A stretch of 64,000 nucleotides of DNA from Chitinimonas viridis (GTDB taxonomy: Bacteria > Pseudomonadota > Gammaproteobacteria > Burkholderiales > Chitinimonadaceae): NCBI RefSeq assembly GCF_030409555.1, contig NZ_JAUFPU010000019.1, forward strand, positions 1 to 64,000, in the 5' to 3' direction. The translations under genes and the position numbers were made by a program. Below, in pieces: positions 1 through 8,700 of this stretch (positions are counted from its first letter, which is position 1; each line of letters opens with the position of its first letter). The notes beneath the pieces were generated by a model. That model did no database searches. It was not told the origin of the DNA and saw only the letters and a list, made by a program, of their open reading frames with translations.

Positions 1-687
1 GAGGACATAGTCCACCGGCTGGACGGACTTGGTGTAGTTCCAGTGTTCGAGGTGTTCGCGGTCCGAGGTCATGCCGCCATCACCACCACCCTGTTCAAAG
101 GGGACGTGGGCATAGCCGGGAGCGGGGGCATGGGCGGAGAGGGCGTCGGCCAGGATCAGGGTGTGCAGGCCGTCCTTGTGCTCGAACCAGAAGTAGATGC
201 CTTCCTGTTCGCACAGGCGGGCGACATAGTTGTAGTCCGACTCACGGTACTGCACGCAGTATTCGCGGGGGACATAGGATTGGGTAAGGCGGAACTCGAA
301 CTTGGCCAGGGGGTGGTCGGCGAAGATGGCCTTGATGATGTCGGGGGTGTTCTGTTCCTGGAAGATGCGGCTGTCGGCGGTGCGGGTGAGGAACCAGAGC
401 CAGGGACGGAGGATGGCTTCGTAGACGTAGTAGTCGCCTTCCTTGCCCTTGAGTGACATCTCGCAGACGTAGAGGTTGAGATGGCGTGTGGCCATCAGCA
501 TGAGGTCGGAGCTGATGGTGAGTGGCTGTCCGACGAGTTTGTCCAGGGGGAGGTCGGGGCGTTTGGAGAGCGCGGTGAGGCTGTACTGGCCGATCTGTCC
601 GAGCGCTTCGTGGCCGTCCAGGCGGCGGAAGATGAGGGCTTCGGGGCCGAGCGGGGTGGTGAGGCGGACATTGCGATGATCGAACAT
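1..687 (-). CDS. vgrG: Type VI secretion spike protein VgrG/TssI, N-terminal part (clipped by window edge)
   Basis: The minus strand is open from an ATG at 687 to the window edge, giving 229 residues beginning MFDHRNVRLTTPLG. The segments LVGQPLTIS, TRHLNLYV, QYRESDYNYVARLCEQEG and YFWFEHKDG are typical of the gp27-like N-terminal half of VgrG, the trimeric spike that tips the T6SS tube. The gp5-like and any C-terminal effector parts lie outside the window. No other tss gene is visible on the inside flank, so this may be an orphan vgrG island, but the missing side could hold the rest. The family call is firm; the effector type is unknown. Confidence 0.93.
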   Translation of the reverse strand, partial: MFDHRNVRLTTPLGPEALIFRRLDGHEALGQIGQYSLTALSKRPDLPLDKLVGQPLTISSDLMLMATRHLNLYVCEMSLKGKEGDYYVYEAILRPWLWFLTRTADSRIFQEQNTPDIIKAIFADHPLAKFEFRLTQSYVPREYCVQYRESDYNYVARLCEQEGIYFWFEHKDGLHTLILADALSAHAPAPGYAHVPFEQGGGDGGMTSDREHLEHWNYTKSVQPVDYVL

Positions 688-1409
688 GACTTATCCCGGT
701 GCGTCTTGAGGGGTGATTGGCTGGTTAGCCGATGGCGCGGGTGTAGGCTAGACCCGGCCAGCAGGGCCGAGTTGGCGGTGCGCTAATGCATCGACATCCA
801 GGTATCTCTATGTGGATGAAAAGACCCAACCTGCCATAGCGACAGGTGTCAGCATGATCAACCGTCTTCGTACTGGCCCAGCAAGGCATTCAGCGTATGG
901 CAGTGGGCGAGGGGGCGATCAGCCAGCCAGAACCGGCCGATTTTGGCGGCGGACACCTGCGGTCCCAGGTCGCGCGGGCATTTGGCGCCCGCTAAGACGC
1001 GCCATCGGGCGCAGTGATGGTCGAACATGCATATCCTCCCTACCTATTGCCACTTGTTGCGGCTTATGAGCTGCTAACAAAACCCTTCTGGCGTTGCTGT
1101 GCGAGCTTGCCGTACCCATGTACTGTCCGCGCTCGCACGCCTAGCCAGAACCGCTACGCTGGGTTTTGTTAGCCGCTCTTATTGTCAGTACCACTAGCAA
1201 TACCTTGCAGGGTCTGCTGCATGCAGTGCATGCCTAATGACATATGGGTAAAATTTTATCGTATCCCGCCTACCCGTGGGCGATAGTCTGATGTGAATTA
1301 GTTACTTGTGCTGGTGGTCTTGCTAGCCCCTATCCCGGTAAGGATGAAACCAGCCGTAGCGGGACAGGCGGCTTAACTGATGCCCTGCGTTAGCGCCGCT
1401 TCAATGCGG
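688..1409. other. 722-bp gap holding one family A repeat and no convincing gene
   Basis: Small open frames here, for example 812-1069 plus, have low-complexity Arg/Gly-rich translations, no ribosome binding site and no family resemblance, so I do not call them genes. The stretch holds the hairpin element at 1068-1178. It also has a short doubled palindrome around 1219-1234 (TGCATGC twice, two bases apart). The promoter of vgrG should lie just above 687, but no clear -35/-10 pair is visible. Confidence 0.6.
1068..1178. repeat. Family A hairpin repeat, copy 1 (MITE-like)
   Basis: The ends are inverted copies of GAGC(C/T)GCTAACAAAACCC, at 1068-1085 and 1161-1178. Inside, a TTCTGGC/GCCAGAA pair and a GCGAGC/GCTCGC pair continue the stem, with an extra run of about 10 bases on one arm. 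TTAT flanks both sides (1064-1067 and 1179-1182), a possible target duplication. This copy is inverted relative to the copies at 9244 and 40736. There is no transposase reading frame. It is best explained as a miniature element mobilised in trans. Confidence 0.8.
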
Positions 1410-2705
1410 CTAGAGATCTGAATCATATTCGGCCAACTGCTGGTTGGTAGCGATCAGCCGTTTGACCAGCAGGGCGATGAAGGCCTTGTCAAAGCGTATC
1501 TGTAGCTCGTCCGACGCCTGCTTGAGTGATTCGCTGCGTATCTTGAGCACTACGATGTCGCTTTCGGCTGTGACGGTGGCGGTGCGTACCTTGTTCTCAG
1601 GTTGCAGATAGACCATCTCGCCTATGCTTACGCCGGCTTCCAGTGACGATAGCGACCAACCCTTGCGGCTGACTGATACCCGGCCCTGTACCAGCAGGTA
1701 AAAGGAGTCGCCAGGGGATCCTTCGCGCATCAGCACCGTGCCACGCGGCAAGCCGTGCCATTGGCCCATTCTCAGGGTTTCCCATAGCGCGACATCGGTG
1801 AAATCACGCAGAAAAGGCAAGGCGCGCAGGCGCTCGAAGCGTTCACCGTCTGCAGTCTGGCGGGGCTTCTTGGGCAGTGCCTGGCTGATGGCGACCAGGG
1901 CGCTGGCAAAGTCGCCCCAGTTGGCATAGCGGTCCTGCGGCTGCTTGGCCAGAGCCTTGTCGACGACGGCGGCCAGGTCAGCGGGTAGTTCTGGCCGGAT
2001 GACCGTCAGCGACAACGGTGCTTCATTGCCGATCTTGAAGATGGTGGCATAGTCGCTATCGCCCTCAAATGGACGCCGGCCAGCCAGGAGTTCGAACAGC
2101 ACCACGCCCAGCGAGAACATGTCGGACTGGTGGGTCAGCGAGGCTTCGCGTATCTGCTCCGGCGACATATAGGCGGGCGAGCCCACCAGGCCCGATAGCT
2201 GGGTGCGGTCTGCACTGGTCACCATGGCGGTGCCAAAGTCGGTCAGCTTGATTTCGCCTTCGCGGCTGCGCAGCAGGTTGGCTGGCTTGATATCACGATG
2301 CACCAGGCCCAGGCGCTGGGCGTATTCTAGCGCGTGGCAGCATTTGTAGGCGATATCGAGCACTTCGGCCAGGGGCAGCAGATTGTCGGGGGTGGTAAAG
2401 GCTTCCAGCGATTCGCCATCAACGTATTCCAGCACCAGATAGGGTGGGTCTGCTGCTTCGTCGGCATCGAGCAAGGCAACAATGTGCGGGTGGCGTAACT
2501 GGCCCGCCAGGGTGGCCTCGTTGTGCAGCAGGCGGCGGTAGCGTGTGGCCTGGCGCTCATCCGACAGCAGGTGGGTGTGGGTCTGCTTGATGGCAACCCG
2601 GCGGCTGCCAAAACTGTCGTAACCGAGGTAGACCGTGCCGGTGGCGCCTCGGCCCAGTTCACGTTCTATGCGGTACTTGCCTATGCTGGCGGGAATGGCG
2701 TTCAT
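1410..2705 (-). CDS. Hanks-type Ser/Thr protein kinase with C-terminal cyclic-nucleotide-binding-like domain
   Basis: A soluble protein of 431 residues. Residues about 10-270 form a complete eukaryotic-like kinase: glycine loop GRGATGTVY (19-27), VAIK with the ATP lysine at 40, HRDIKPANL (136-144) with catalytic Asp138, DFG at 156-158, and SPAYMSPEQ as the activation-segment end. Residues about 290-410 resemble a Crp/cNMP-binding beta-barrel (MREGSPGDSFYLLVQGRVSV, then SIGEMVYL). It probably phosphorylates proteins under control of a small ligand, but the ligand is not known. It is last in a minus-strand run and lies 0.7 kb from vgrG. Some T6SSs are controlled by such kinases (PpkA type), but that link is only proximity. 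A small GCCGC/GCGGC hairpin follows the stop. Confidence 0.93.
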   Translation of the reverse strand: MNAIPASIGKYRIERELGRGATGTVYLGYDSFGSRRVAIKQTHTHLLSDERQATRYRRLLHNEATLAGQLRHPHIVALLDADEAADPPYLVLEYVDGESLEAFTTPDNLLPLAEVLDIAYKCCHALEYAQRLGLVHRDIKPANLLRSREGEIKLTDFGTAMVTSADRTQLSGLVGSPAYMSPEQIREASLTHQSDMFSLGVVLFELLAGRRPFEGDSDYATIFKIGNEAPLSLTVIRPELPADLAAVVDKALAKQPQDRYANWGDFASALVAISQALPKKPRQTADGERFERLRALPFLRDFTDVALWETLRMGQWHGLPRGTVLMREGSPGDSFYLLVQGRVSVSRKGWSLSSLEAGVSIGEMVYLQPENKVRTATVTAESDIVVLKIRSESLKQASDELQIRFDKAFIALLVKRLIATNQQLAEYDSDL

Positions 2706-2766
2706 GGTTTCATTTTACAGCCACTCCAGCCAGGTTTTGCTTTTGTATGAGCCCCTGCAGTTCAAC

Positions 2767-3471
2767 TCAATCAGCTTGTTGAGATGCCATACTGCGGGCA
2801 AATGTGCTGATCAGCCTGGCGGACTCGCTGGGTAGGGTTTGCAGGACAAAATGTGGCGCCGCTAGCGTGGCTAGCTGGCAGTGCGGCGCCTGCCGCTTGA
2901 TGGCTGAGTAGGAGCCAGCCCGAACCAGCCTGTCATCTACTGCTTGCAGGTAGAGCATGGGTAGCTTGCATGCCCGCAGGGCAGGGCGAGCGTCCACTCG
3001 CAGCACGGCAGCTATCCTGCTTCGCAGGGTTGCACTGCTGATCTGCTGCGTGGCGGCCAGCACGGCATCGAGGCAGCTGGCCGTAGCATATCGGCCCAAC
3101 ACATAGCGACATGCCAGTATTTGAAGCCGACGGTTGTGGATGAGGGCAGGTACCAGCGTGCTGATGGCCGGTGGGAGGGGTATAGGGCTATGGGCGAAGG
3201 TGGCGCACAGTATCAGGCCCATCAAGCCGCTAGGCTGGCGGGCGGCAATCTGTATGGCGATGGGGCCGGAAAAGGATTCGCCCAGCAGCAGATAAGGCGT
3301 ATCGGTGGGCAGCTGGGGGACTACCCAGGCTGCAAGCTCGCCGTAGTCCAAGGGCTGATCGGGATAGCGGATGACCTGCGTGGTGAGCTCGCCCCCCAGG
3401 GCGGCCAGCAGGGGGGCGAACAAGGTCCCCGTGCCGTCCATGCCGGAGAGAAGAACCAGTCGCTCTACCAA
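2767..3471 (-). CDS. Alpha/beta-hydrolase fold protein
   Basis: About 234 residues. The strand-turn LVLLSGMDGTG forms the oxyanion region. The nucleophile elbow is GESFSG, with Ser as nucleophile. The acid is probably in YLQAVDDRLV and the His in APHFVLQ, giving a full catalytic triad. The frame extends upstream into ubiA, but the first beta-strand begins at VERLVLL. I therefore place the start at a TTG (3469-3471) that overlaps the ubiA stop by 7 bp and has GGAAG just upstream. The first in-frame ATG would cut into the core fold. Translational coupling to ubiA is likely. The substrate cannot be read from the sequence. Confidence 0.8.
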   Translation of the reverse strand: MVERLVLLSGMDGTGTLFAPLLAALGGELTTQVIRYPDQPLDYGELAAWVVPQLPTDTPYLLLGESFSGPIAIQIAARQPSGLMGLILCATFAHSPIPLPPAISTLVPALIHNRRLQILACRYVLGRYATASCLDAVLAATQQISSATLRSRIAAVLRVDARPALRACKLPMLYLQAVDDRLVRAGSYSAIKRQAPHCQLATLAAPHFVLQTLPSESARLISTFARSMASQQAD

Positions 3472-4358
3472 GGCTTCCAGGCTGCGGTAGCCGACCAATA
3501 GTCGAGCGCAATGCCGGCAAAGACAGCCATGCCTACCCAGTTGTTGTCCAGGAAGGCCTGGAAGCACTTGGCGCGGTCACGGCCGCGTATCTGGCGATAT
3601 TGCAGGGCGATCAGCAATGCCGCCACCCCCAGGCCCAGGTACCAGAATGTGGTGCGCTGCAGCAGCCAGCCTATGCCGATCATGCTGAGCAGGAACAGTG
3701 CATGGCAGACCATGACGGCTTCGGCATCAAAGCGGCCGAAGGTGATGGCGCTGGTCTTGATGCCGATTTTCAGGTCGTCGGGCTTGTCGACCATGGCGTA
3801 CTCGGTATCGTAAGCCACCACCCAGAACAGGTTGGCGGCGACCAGGCACCAGGCGATATAGGGCACGGTGCCATGCACGGCCGCAAAGGCCATCGGTATG
3901 CCAAAGCTGAATGCCAGCCCCAGGTAGGCCTGGGGGATGGGGAGAAAGCGCTTGGTGTAGGGGTAGCTGGCCGCGAGGATGACGGCGGGTATGGACATCC
4001 ACAAGGTCAGGCGGTTGAGTGGCAATACCAGCAGAAAGGCGGCCAGGGCCAGTACCGCAGCCAGGATCAGGGCCTCTTTGGTCGATACCCGTCCGGCGGC
4101 TAGCGGACGTTCGCGGGTACGGTCTACGTGGCCATCGAAATCCTTGTCGGCGTAGTCGTTGATGACGCAGCCGGCAGAGCGCATCAGCAAGGTGCCCAGG
4201 GCGAAGATCCACAGTATCACCGGATTGGGCATGCCCTCGCTGGCCACCCACAGGCCCCACAAGGTGGGCCAGAGCAGCAGCAGGATGCCGATGGGCTTGT
4301 CCAGCCGCATCAACTTCTCGTATTGGTTCAGGCGTTGCTTGAAGTGGGTCCAGGTCAT
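3465..4358 (-). CDS. ubiA: 4-hydroxybenzoate polyprenyltransferase
   Basis: A membrane prenyltransferase of 297 residues. It attaches the polyprenyl chain to 4-hydroxybenzoate, the second committed step of ubiquinone synthesis. Both Asp-rich Mg-diphosphate motifs are present: NDYADKDFDGHVDRTRERPL and DTEYAMVDKPDDLKIGIKT. Many hydrophobic helices lie between and after them. Its ATG overlaps the ubiC stop as ATGA, so the two are translationally coupled and the product of UbiC is handed directly to UbiA. Length and motifs match the family. Confidence 0.97.
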   Translation of the reverse strand: MTWTHFKQRLNQYEKLMRLDKPIGILLLLWPTLWGLWVASEGMPNPVILWIFALGTLLMRSAGCVINDYADKDFDGHVDRTRERPLAAGRVSTKEALILAAVLALAAFLLVLPLNRLTLWMSIPAVILAASYPYTKRFLPIPQAYLGLAFSFGIPMAFAAVHGTVPYIAWCLVAANLFWVVAYDTEYAMVDKPDDLKIGIKTSAITFGRFDAEAVMVCHALFLLSMIGIGWLLQRTTFWYLGLGVAALLIALQYRQIRGRDRAKCFQAFLDNNWVGMAVFAGIALDYWSATAAWKPW

Positions 4359-4888
4359 GGCGTAACGGCAGGTAGAAAGACTTCGGTGACAAGTATGCGC
4401 GCCTGGCCCAGTTCAAAGCGAGAGCGGCGTGCCCAGAGGCGTGCCGGCAGGGGGCCGACTTCGGCCTCGGCGCGGCGGTAGAGTGCATGGCGTTTGTCCA
4501 GCCCTCGGAAAGCCAGCGCACTGCGCCTGACTTTGGGGTTGGCGAACAGGGTCGCACCCAGGGGCTTGGTGCCCTGGCGGCGTAGGCGCTGATAGCCATG
4601 GAACAAGGCACTGCGGGGCATGACCGAGTGTGCGAACACCAGGGGGGTATTGCCACTCATGAGCAGCACTTCCCGCACGATGGCCAGTTGCGAGCGCTTG
4701 AGCCCCAGTGCACGCAGCTCGTCGCGATTGGGCCTGGCCCAATGCTGGCGCAGCAGCTTGACCTTGAAGCCGGGAAACCGGGCAATCAATCGGGCGGTAA
4801 GTGAGCCGGGGTGTGTCAGCCAGCGGCGCAGCGCGCGTGGCGCACGGCTGGCGGGATGCTCCCAGCGGTGACTGGCGATATGCGACAT
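4355..4888 (-). CDS. ubiC: Chorismate lyase (chorismate--pyruvate lyase)
   Basis: This enzyme converts chorismate to 4-hydroxybenzoate plus pyruvate, the entry step of ubiquinone synthesis. Family signatures are RRWLTHPGSLTARL near the N-terminus, REVLL with the active-site Arg, the PLGATLF loop and TEVFLPA with the active-site Glu. I use the ATG at 4888 (177 residues, near the family's usual 165-190). An in-frame TTG at 4957 would add 23 Arg-rich residues. Neither start has a good Shine-Dalgarno. The stop overlaps the ubiA start by 4 bp. Confidence 0.92.
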   Translation of the reverse strand: MSHIASHRWEHPASRAPRALRRWLTHPGSLTARLIARFPGFKVKLLRQHWARPNRDELRALGLKRSQLAIVREVLLMSGNTPLVFAHSVMPRSALFHGYQRLRRQGTKPLGATLFANPKVRRSALAFRGLDKRHALYRRAEAEVGPLPARLWARRSRFELGQARILVTEVFLPAVTP

Positions 4889-5000
4889 GACGGTAGCAAG
4901 GCGGCGAAAGCGGCGATTATGCCAGACACGGCTTGCCGGCGCGGTGTTGATGGACAACCAGAGGATGAAACAGCATGTCGCCCGGATGTGGCGGGGCTTG

Positions 5001-5738
5001 CTAGCGCCAGCGCGCCTCTATGCGTGCATACTCGCCTGTTTGATGCAGTTTCTCCAGGCCTTCGTCAAACAGCCTGATGTAGCGCTCAACCCCTGCCTTC
5101 TTCGGGGCAAAAGAGATATAGATGTCCGGCTCTATCAAGGTGCCTACCGATTTGTAGCGGCCTTTGAGCGACGGCTGGGTGCGGCCGATGTGGTTGGCTA
5201 TCCGGTCATAGACCAAGGCGTAGTCCACCCGTCCGGCGACCAGTTTGCGCAGGGCGAACAGGTCGGAATTGCCGATATCGCGGTGCATGGCCGTATCGCT
5301 ATCAAAGGGTGTGCCGTAGTCGTAGCCATTGGTAACGGCAATCAGGCGGCCACGCAGGTCTTGCAAGCGGATGACCTTGTCGGGGTGGTCTGCGCGGGCA
5401 TAGATGTCGATGCGGCCCTTGAACAGCGGCTGTTTGTGCCAGCGGTAGCGCTTCTCCAGCAGGCTGTTGCGCAAAGTGTCGAAACAGCCATCCAGCAGGT
5501 TTTCCTCGGTCAGCTTCATGCACCGGGCATAGGGGAGCGCGACCAGTTCGACATCCACGCCCACCTGCTTGTAGGCAGCGCGCACCAGGTCGGCAGCGAA
5601 CCCCACCGGTTTGCCCTGCAAGGCGCCGGAGTAGGGGTACCAGTCATCTTCCGCGCCTATGCGTACTGTTTCTGCTGCCAGGCAGGGGAGGAGGGTAATC
5701 AGCAGAGCAAGTGCAAAGAGTCGTACCATGACTGACAT
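5001..5738 (-). CDS. Periplasmic amino-acid-type solute-binding protein (family 3), orphan copy 1
   Basis: About 245 residues with a signal peptide (MVRLFALALLITLLPCLA, cleavage near AAETV), then a two-lobe periplasmic binding fold. Landmarks are IGAEDDWYPYSG, ALPYARCM, DGCFDTLRNS, VTNGYDYG and AGRVDYALVYD. No permease or ATPase gene is nearby. Such stand-alone proteins may feed a distant transporter or act with a receptor. It is clearly paralogous to the protein at 15754-16512 and more distantly to 49141-49893. Possible starts are GTG 5753, ATG 5738 and ATG 5729; all leave a usable signal peptide. It is divergent from the AraC gene, which starts about 60 bp away, and lies 112 bp upstream of ubiC. 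Confidence 0.88.
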   Translation of the reverse strand: MSVMVRLFALALLITLLPCLAAETVRIGAEDDWYPYSGALQGKPVGFAADLVRAAYKQVGVDVELVALPYARCMKLTEENLLDGCFDTLRNSLLEKRYRWHKQPLFKGRIDIYARADHPDKVIRLQDLRGRLIAVTNGYDYGTPFDSDTAMHRDIGNSDLFALRKLVAGRVDYALVYDRIANHIGRTQPSLKGRYKSVGTLIEPDIYISFAPKKAGVERYIRLFDEGLEKLHQTGEYARIEARWR

Positions 5739-5797
5739 GATAGATCGCGCCACACTGTCTCTTGTGTGCCGCGCAGAATATTTACATGCTCTGTCTC

Positions 5798-6634
5798 ATG
5801 GATGCTAACGACCCAACCGCCGAATACGTCCGCTTTCATCGCCCCGCCCAGTTTGATGGGCTGGAACTGCTGACTGCGCACTATTTTGATCACAGCTTTG
5901 CGCCACATGTGCATGAGGGCTATTGCATTGCCTTGATCGAACAAGGCGCCGAGCGCTTTCGCTGCCGGGGGACAGAACATTGTGCCGGCGTGGGTACGCT
6001 GGCCATCGTCAACCCGGACGAAGTACACACCGGGCGGCGGGCGGGCGAGGAGGGCTGGAGCTACAAGGTGTTCTATCCCGACCCCGACCTGATACGTCGC
6101 TTATGCATCGACATGGGAAACTGGCAGGGAGGAACGCCATTCTTCCCAGAGGCGGTGGTGGATGATGCCAGCTTGGTAATGCCCATGCGCCAGTTGCACC
6201 AGGCCCTAACGGGCCCGGCCAGCCAGTTGGAGCGGGAGGACCGCTGGCACGAAGCCATGGGTTTGCTGCTGCGGCGGCATGCCAGAGGGCTTGCGCAACC
6301 CTTGGGTGGATATGGCGAGCGCGTAGCGGTGAGCCGGGTACAGGCGCTGTTAAGGGAGCGGCATGCCGAGAATCCTGGCCTGCAGGAATTGGCCGATGCT
6401 GTGGGCTTGAGTCCATGGCATTTGAATCGCGTGTTCCGGCAACAAGTGGGCTTGCCACCCCACGCCTACCAGACACAGATCAGGCTGGCCCGGGCCAAGA
6501 CCTTGCTGCGTGGTGGGCAGAGCCTCAGCGATATCTCGCAGGCGCTGGGTTATGCCGATCAGCCGCACTTTGGACGGCAGTTCAAACGGGCGTTTGGTGT
6601 GACGCCGGGCCAGTATCGGCAAGCGCAAAGCTGA
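5798..6634 (+). CDS. AraC-family regulator, probably of azlCD
   Basis: About 278 residues. The N-terminal cupin sensor domain (HYFDHSFAPHVHEGYCIALIEQGAERF, written here only as a landmark in two parts: HYFDHSFAPHVHE and GYCIALIEQG) carries the histidines and EQG loop usual in AraC_binding domains. The C-terminal pair of helix-turn-helix motifs is intact (LQELADAVGLSPWHLNRVF and LSDISQALGYADQPHFGRQF). It sits directly upstream of azlCD in the same direction, an arrangement common for AraC regulators of AzlCD exporters. The effector is inferred to be an amino acid. ATG 5786 and TTG 5762 are alternative starts. Confidence 0.9.
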   Translation: MDANDPTAEYVRFHRPAQFDGLELLTAHYFDHSFAPHVHEGYCIALIEQGAERFRCRGTEHCAGVGTLAIVNPDEVHTGRRAGEEGWSYKVFYPDPDLIRRLCIDMGNWQGGTPFFPEAVVDDASLVMPMRQLHQALTGPASQLEREDRWHEAMGLLLRRHARGLAQPLGGYGERVAVSRVQALLRERHAENPGLQELADAVGLSPWHLNRVFRQQVGLPPHAYQTQIRLARAKTLLRGGQSLSDISQALGYADQPHFGRQFKRAFGVTPGQYRQAQS

Positions 6635-6706
6635 TGGGCATTACGCAAGAATGTTCAATACGGCGCTGGCAGGCACACGTATCGTGTTTGCCAGGAGGTT
6701 GTATCC

Positions 6707-7432
6707 ATGACAACAACGTTTCACCCCACTCGCCATGGCGAGTTGCTGCAGGGCGCCCGTGATTCGCTGCCCATGCTGGCAGGCGCAGCGCCCTTCGGTA
6801 TCATCTTCGGCACCTTGGCCGGCCCCAGCGGCTTATCGCTGCTGGGGGCCATGGGCATGTCGCTGTTCGTGTTTGCCGGCTCATCGCAGTTTATTGCCCT
6901 GACCTTGCTCTCGGGCGGGGCGGGGCTGGCGGTCATTGTATTCACCACCTTTGTGGTCAATCTGCGGCATGCGCTGTATTCCGCTACCCTGCTGCCCCAT
7001 GTGGCGTCCTTGGGGCAGCGCTGGCGCATACCCCTGGCTTTCTGGCTGACGGATGAAACGTTCGCCGTGGTGCAGCATCGCTATGGCGCGGCGGATGCCT
7101 CCCCGCTCAAGCATTGGTATCACCTGGGCTCCAGCCTGGCCATGTATGGCAACTGGATAGTCTGGACCTTGGTAGGCGTGCTGCTGGGTAGATCGTTTGA
7201 GGGCCTGGACAAGCTGGGGCTGGAGTTTGCGATGGTGGCCACCTTTACCGGCATCGTGGTTTCGCTGCTCAAGACCCGGCCCATGGTGGCGGCGGCCATT
7301 GCGGCTGGTGCAGTGGCCCTGCTGGCCAGAGATATGCCCTACAAGCTGGGTCTGTTGCTGGCGGCATTGGCGGGTGTGGTCGTGGGCGTTCTGCTGGAAG
7401 GCCGCCAAGCCACCGAGGAGGAGCAGGCATGA
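6707..7432 (+). CDS. azlC: AzlC-type branched-chain amino acid exporter, large subunit
   Basis: An integral membrane protein of 241 residues. AGAAPFGIIFGTLAG, MSLFVFAGSSQFIAL, FVVNLRHALYSATLLPH and WLTDETFAV are hallmark AzlC segments. With AzlD it forms a two-component exporter for branched-chain amino acids or their analogues. The ATG is preceded by a strong AGGAGG about 8 bases upstream. It overlaps azlD by 4 bp. Confidence 0.95.
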   Translation: MTTTFHPTRHGELLQGARDSLPMLAGAAPFGIIFGTLAGPSGLSLLGAMGMSLFVFAGSSQFIALTLLSGGAGLAVIVFTTFVVNLRHALYSATLLPHVASLGQRWRIPLAFWLTDETFAVVQHRYGAADASPLKHWYHLGSSLAMYGNWIVWTLVGVLLGRSFEGLDKLGLEFAMVATFTGIVVSLLKTRPMVAAAIAAGAVALLARDMPYKLGLLLAALAGVVVGVLLEGRQATEEEQA

Positions 7433-7755
7433 GTCAATACGAACTGGCGGTGATACTGGGCATGACGGCGGTGACGTTCCTGATCCGCTACTCCTTCTTT
7501 GCCCTGGGCGACAAAGTGCAGTTCCCGCCATTGGTCAAGCGCGCCTTGCGCTACGTGCCGGTGGCTGTGCTGACGGCGATCGTGGTACCCATGGTGCTGT
7601 TGCCCGATGGACGGCACTGGCAGCTGGATTGGCGCAATGCCTGGTTGCTGGGCGCATTGGTGAGCGCCTTCATCGCCTGGCGGTTCAATCATTTACTGGC
7701 TGCCATGGGCGGCGGCATGGCGGTGTTCTTTCTGTGGCGATGGTTGCTGGCATAA
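7429..7755 (+). CDS. azlD: AzlD-type branched-chain amino acid exporter, small subunit
   Basis: A protein of 108 residues with about four hydrophobic helices. It has the family landmarks MTAVTFLIRYSFF, FPPLVKRALRYVPVAVLTAI and a hydrophobic C-terminus. The ATGA overlap with azlC indicates coupled translation of the two exporter subunits. Confidence 0.94.
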   Translation: MSQYELAVILGMTAVTFLIRYSFFALGDKVQFPPLVKRALRYVPVAVLTAIVVPMVLLPDGRHWQLDWRNAWLLGALVSAFIAWRFNHLLAAMGGGMAVFFLWRWLLA

Positions 7756-7772
7756 GCCCGCTGCGGGCTGGT

Positions 7773-8687
7773 ATGCGCCGTTTGGCGCTGATCGGGGGGA
7801 TTGCAGCACTGCTGCCTTTGCTGGCCTATGGGCTGGGTAGCCTGGATTGGCGCTTGGAACTGTTCAGCCACTTTCTGCCGCATGCCAGCGTGCTGCTGGC
7901 GCTAGTGGCATGTGTGGTGGGCAAGGGCAGGGCCAGGCAAGGGTTTGCTCTGGCTGGCTGCCTGGGCTTTATGGCGACCATACAGCCGCTTCTGCCCTCC
8001 TCGGCCAAGCCGGCAGGGCAGGGCGGGGCCATCAGGCTGCTGAGCTACAACGTGTATCTGCATAATCCAGATATGGTGGATGTGCAGATGCAGATAGCGC
8101 GGCACGACCCCGATCTCATCTTGCTGATTGAACTCACCCCGGCGCAATGGCAGCAATTGCATGCCCTGCGCAAGCGCTATCCCCACGGTTGTGCCCATCC
8201 ACAGGATGACCCGTTTGGCATGGCGGTATTGTCGCGCTTGCCCTTGCGCAGCTGCGTGGTGGAAGGCGAAGACCTGGGTTTGCCGGTGATCGTGGCCAGG
8301 CTGGAGCGGGGGCCCTATCTGGTGGGGCTGCATGCGCCACCGCCGCTGAGCCCCTTGTTGGCCAGCCAGCGCCAGGCCATGCTGGGCCATTGGTCGCGGC
8401 GCTTGGCCGATCAGCCCGATGCCTTGCTGATGGGCGACCTGAACCTGACGCCCTGGTCACCGATCTATCGCCAGTTGCTGAGCAACTCGGGGCTGCGTGA
8501 TGCACGAGCAGGGCAGGGTATGCTGGCCAGCTGGCCGGCCAGCCTGGGGGTGTTGGGCCTGCCTCTGGATCAGGCCATGGTTGGCCGTGCCTGGGCGGTT
8601 GCCGACCTGCAAGTGGGGAGTGCTGGTATGTCTGATCACCGTCCCTTGATATTGACGGTGGCGCCGCGGGCGCAGGACGCGCCCTGA
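7773..8687 (+). CDS. Membrane-anchored endonuclease/exonuclease/phosphatase (EEP) family protein
   Basis: About 304 residues. Two or three hydrophobic segments fill residues 1-75. An EEP catalytic domain follows: LLSYNVYLHNPD with the Asn, DLILLIELTP with the metal-binding Glu, MGDLNLTPWSP and the terminal MSDHRPLIL with the catalytic His. The architecture resembles YafD-like proteins. The substrate (nucleic acid, inositol phosphate or lipid) is not predictable. I chose ATG 7773, 17 bp after azlD. ATG 7740 would overlap azlD by 16 bp. The same frame stays open far upstream under azlC, but that part is only a shadow. Confidence 0.85.
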   Translation: MRRLALIGGIAALLPLLAYGLGSLDWRLELFSHFLPHASVLLALVACVVGKGRARQGFALAGCLGFMATIQPLLPSSAKPAGQGGAIRLLSYNVYLHNPDMVDVQMQIARHDPDLILLIELTPAQWQQLHALRKRYPHGCAHPQDDPFGMAVLSRLPLRSCVVEGEDLGLPVIVARLERGPYLVGLHAPPPLSPLLASQRQAMLGHWSRRLADQPDALLMGDLNLTPWSPIYRQLLSNSGLRDARAGQGMLASWPASLGVLGLPLDQAMVGRAWAVADLQVGSAGMSDHRPLILTVAPRAQDAP

Positions 8688-8700
8688 CGCCCGATCGGAC

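Noticed and set aside
812-1069. An 85-residue plus-strand ORF in the first intergenic gap
   Set aside because: No ribosome binding site, Arg/Gly-rich low-information translation, and it runs up to the repeat. Chance open frame in GC-rich DNA.
1068-1178. Family A repeats as integron attC sites, because they have TAAC/GTTA ends and an asymmetric stem
   Set aside because: The ends do not fit the attC core rules (RYYYAAC and GTTRRRY), no integrase or cassette array is visible, and the copies lie singly among housekeeping genes with TNA-like flanks.
7197-7772. Upstream extension of the EEP protein to about 496 residues
   Set aside because: The extra part overlaps azlC and azlD in another frame and has no family resemblance; homology starts after the azlD stop.
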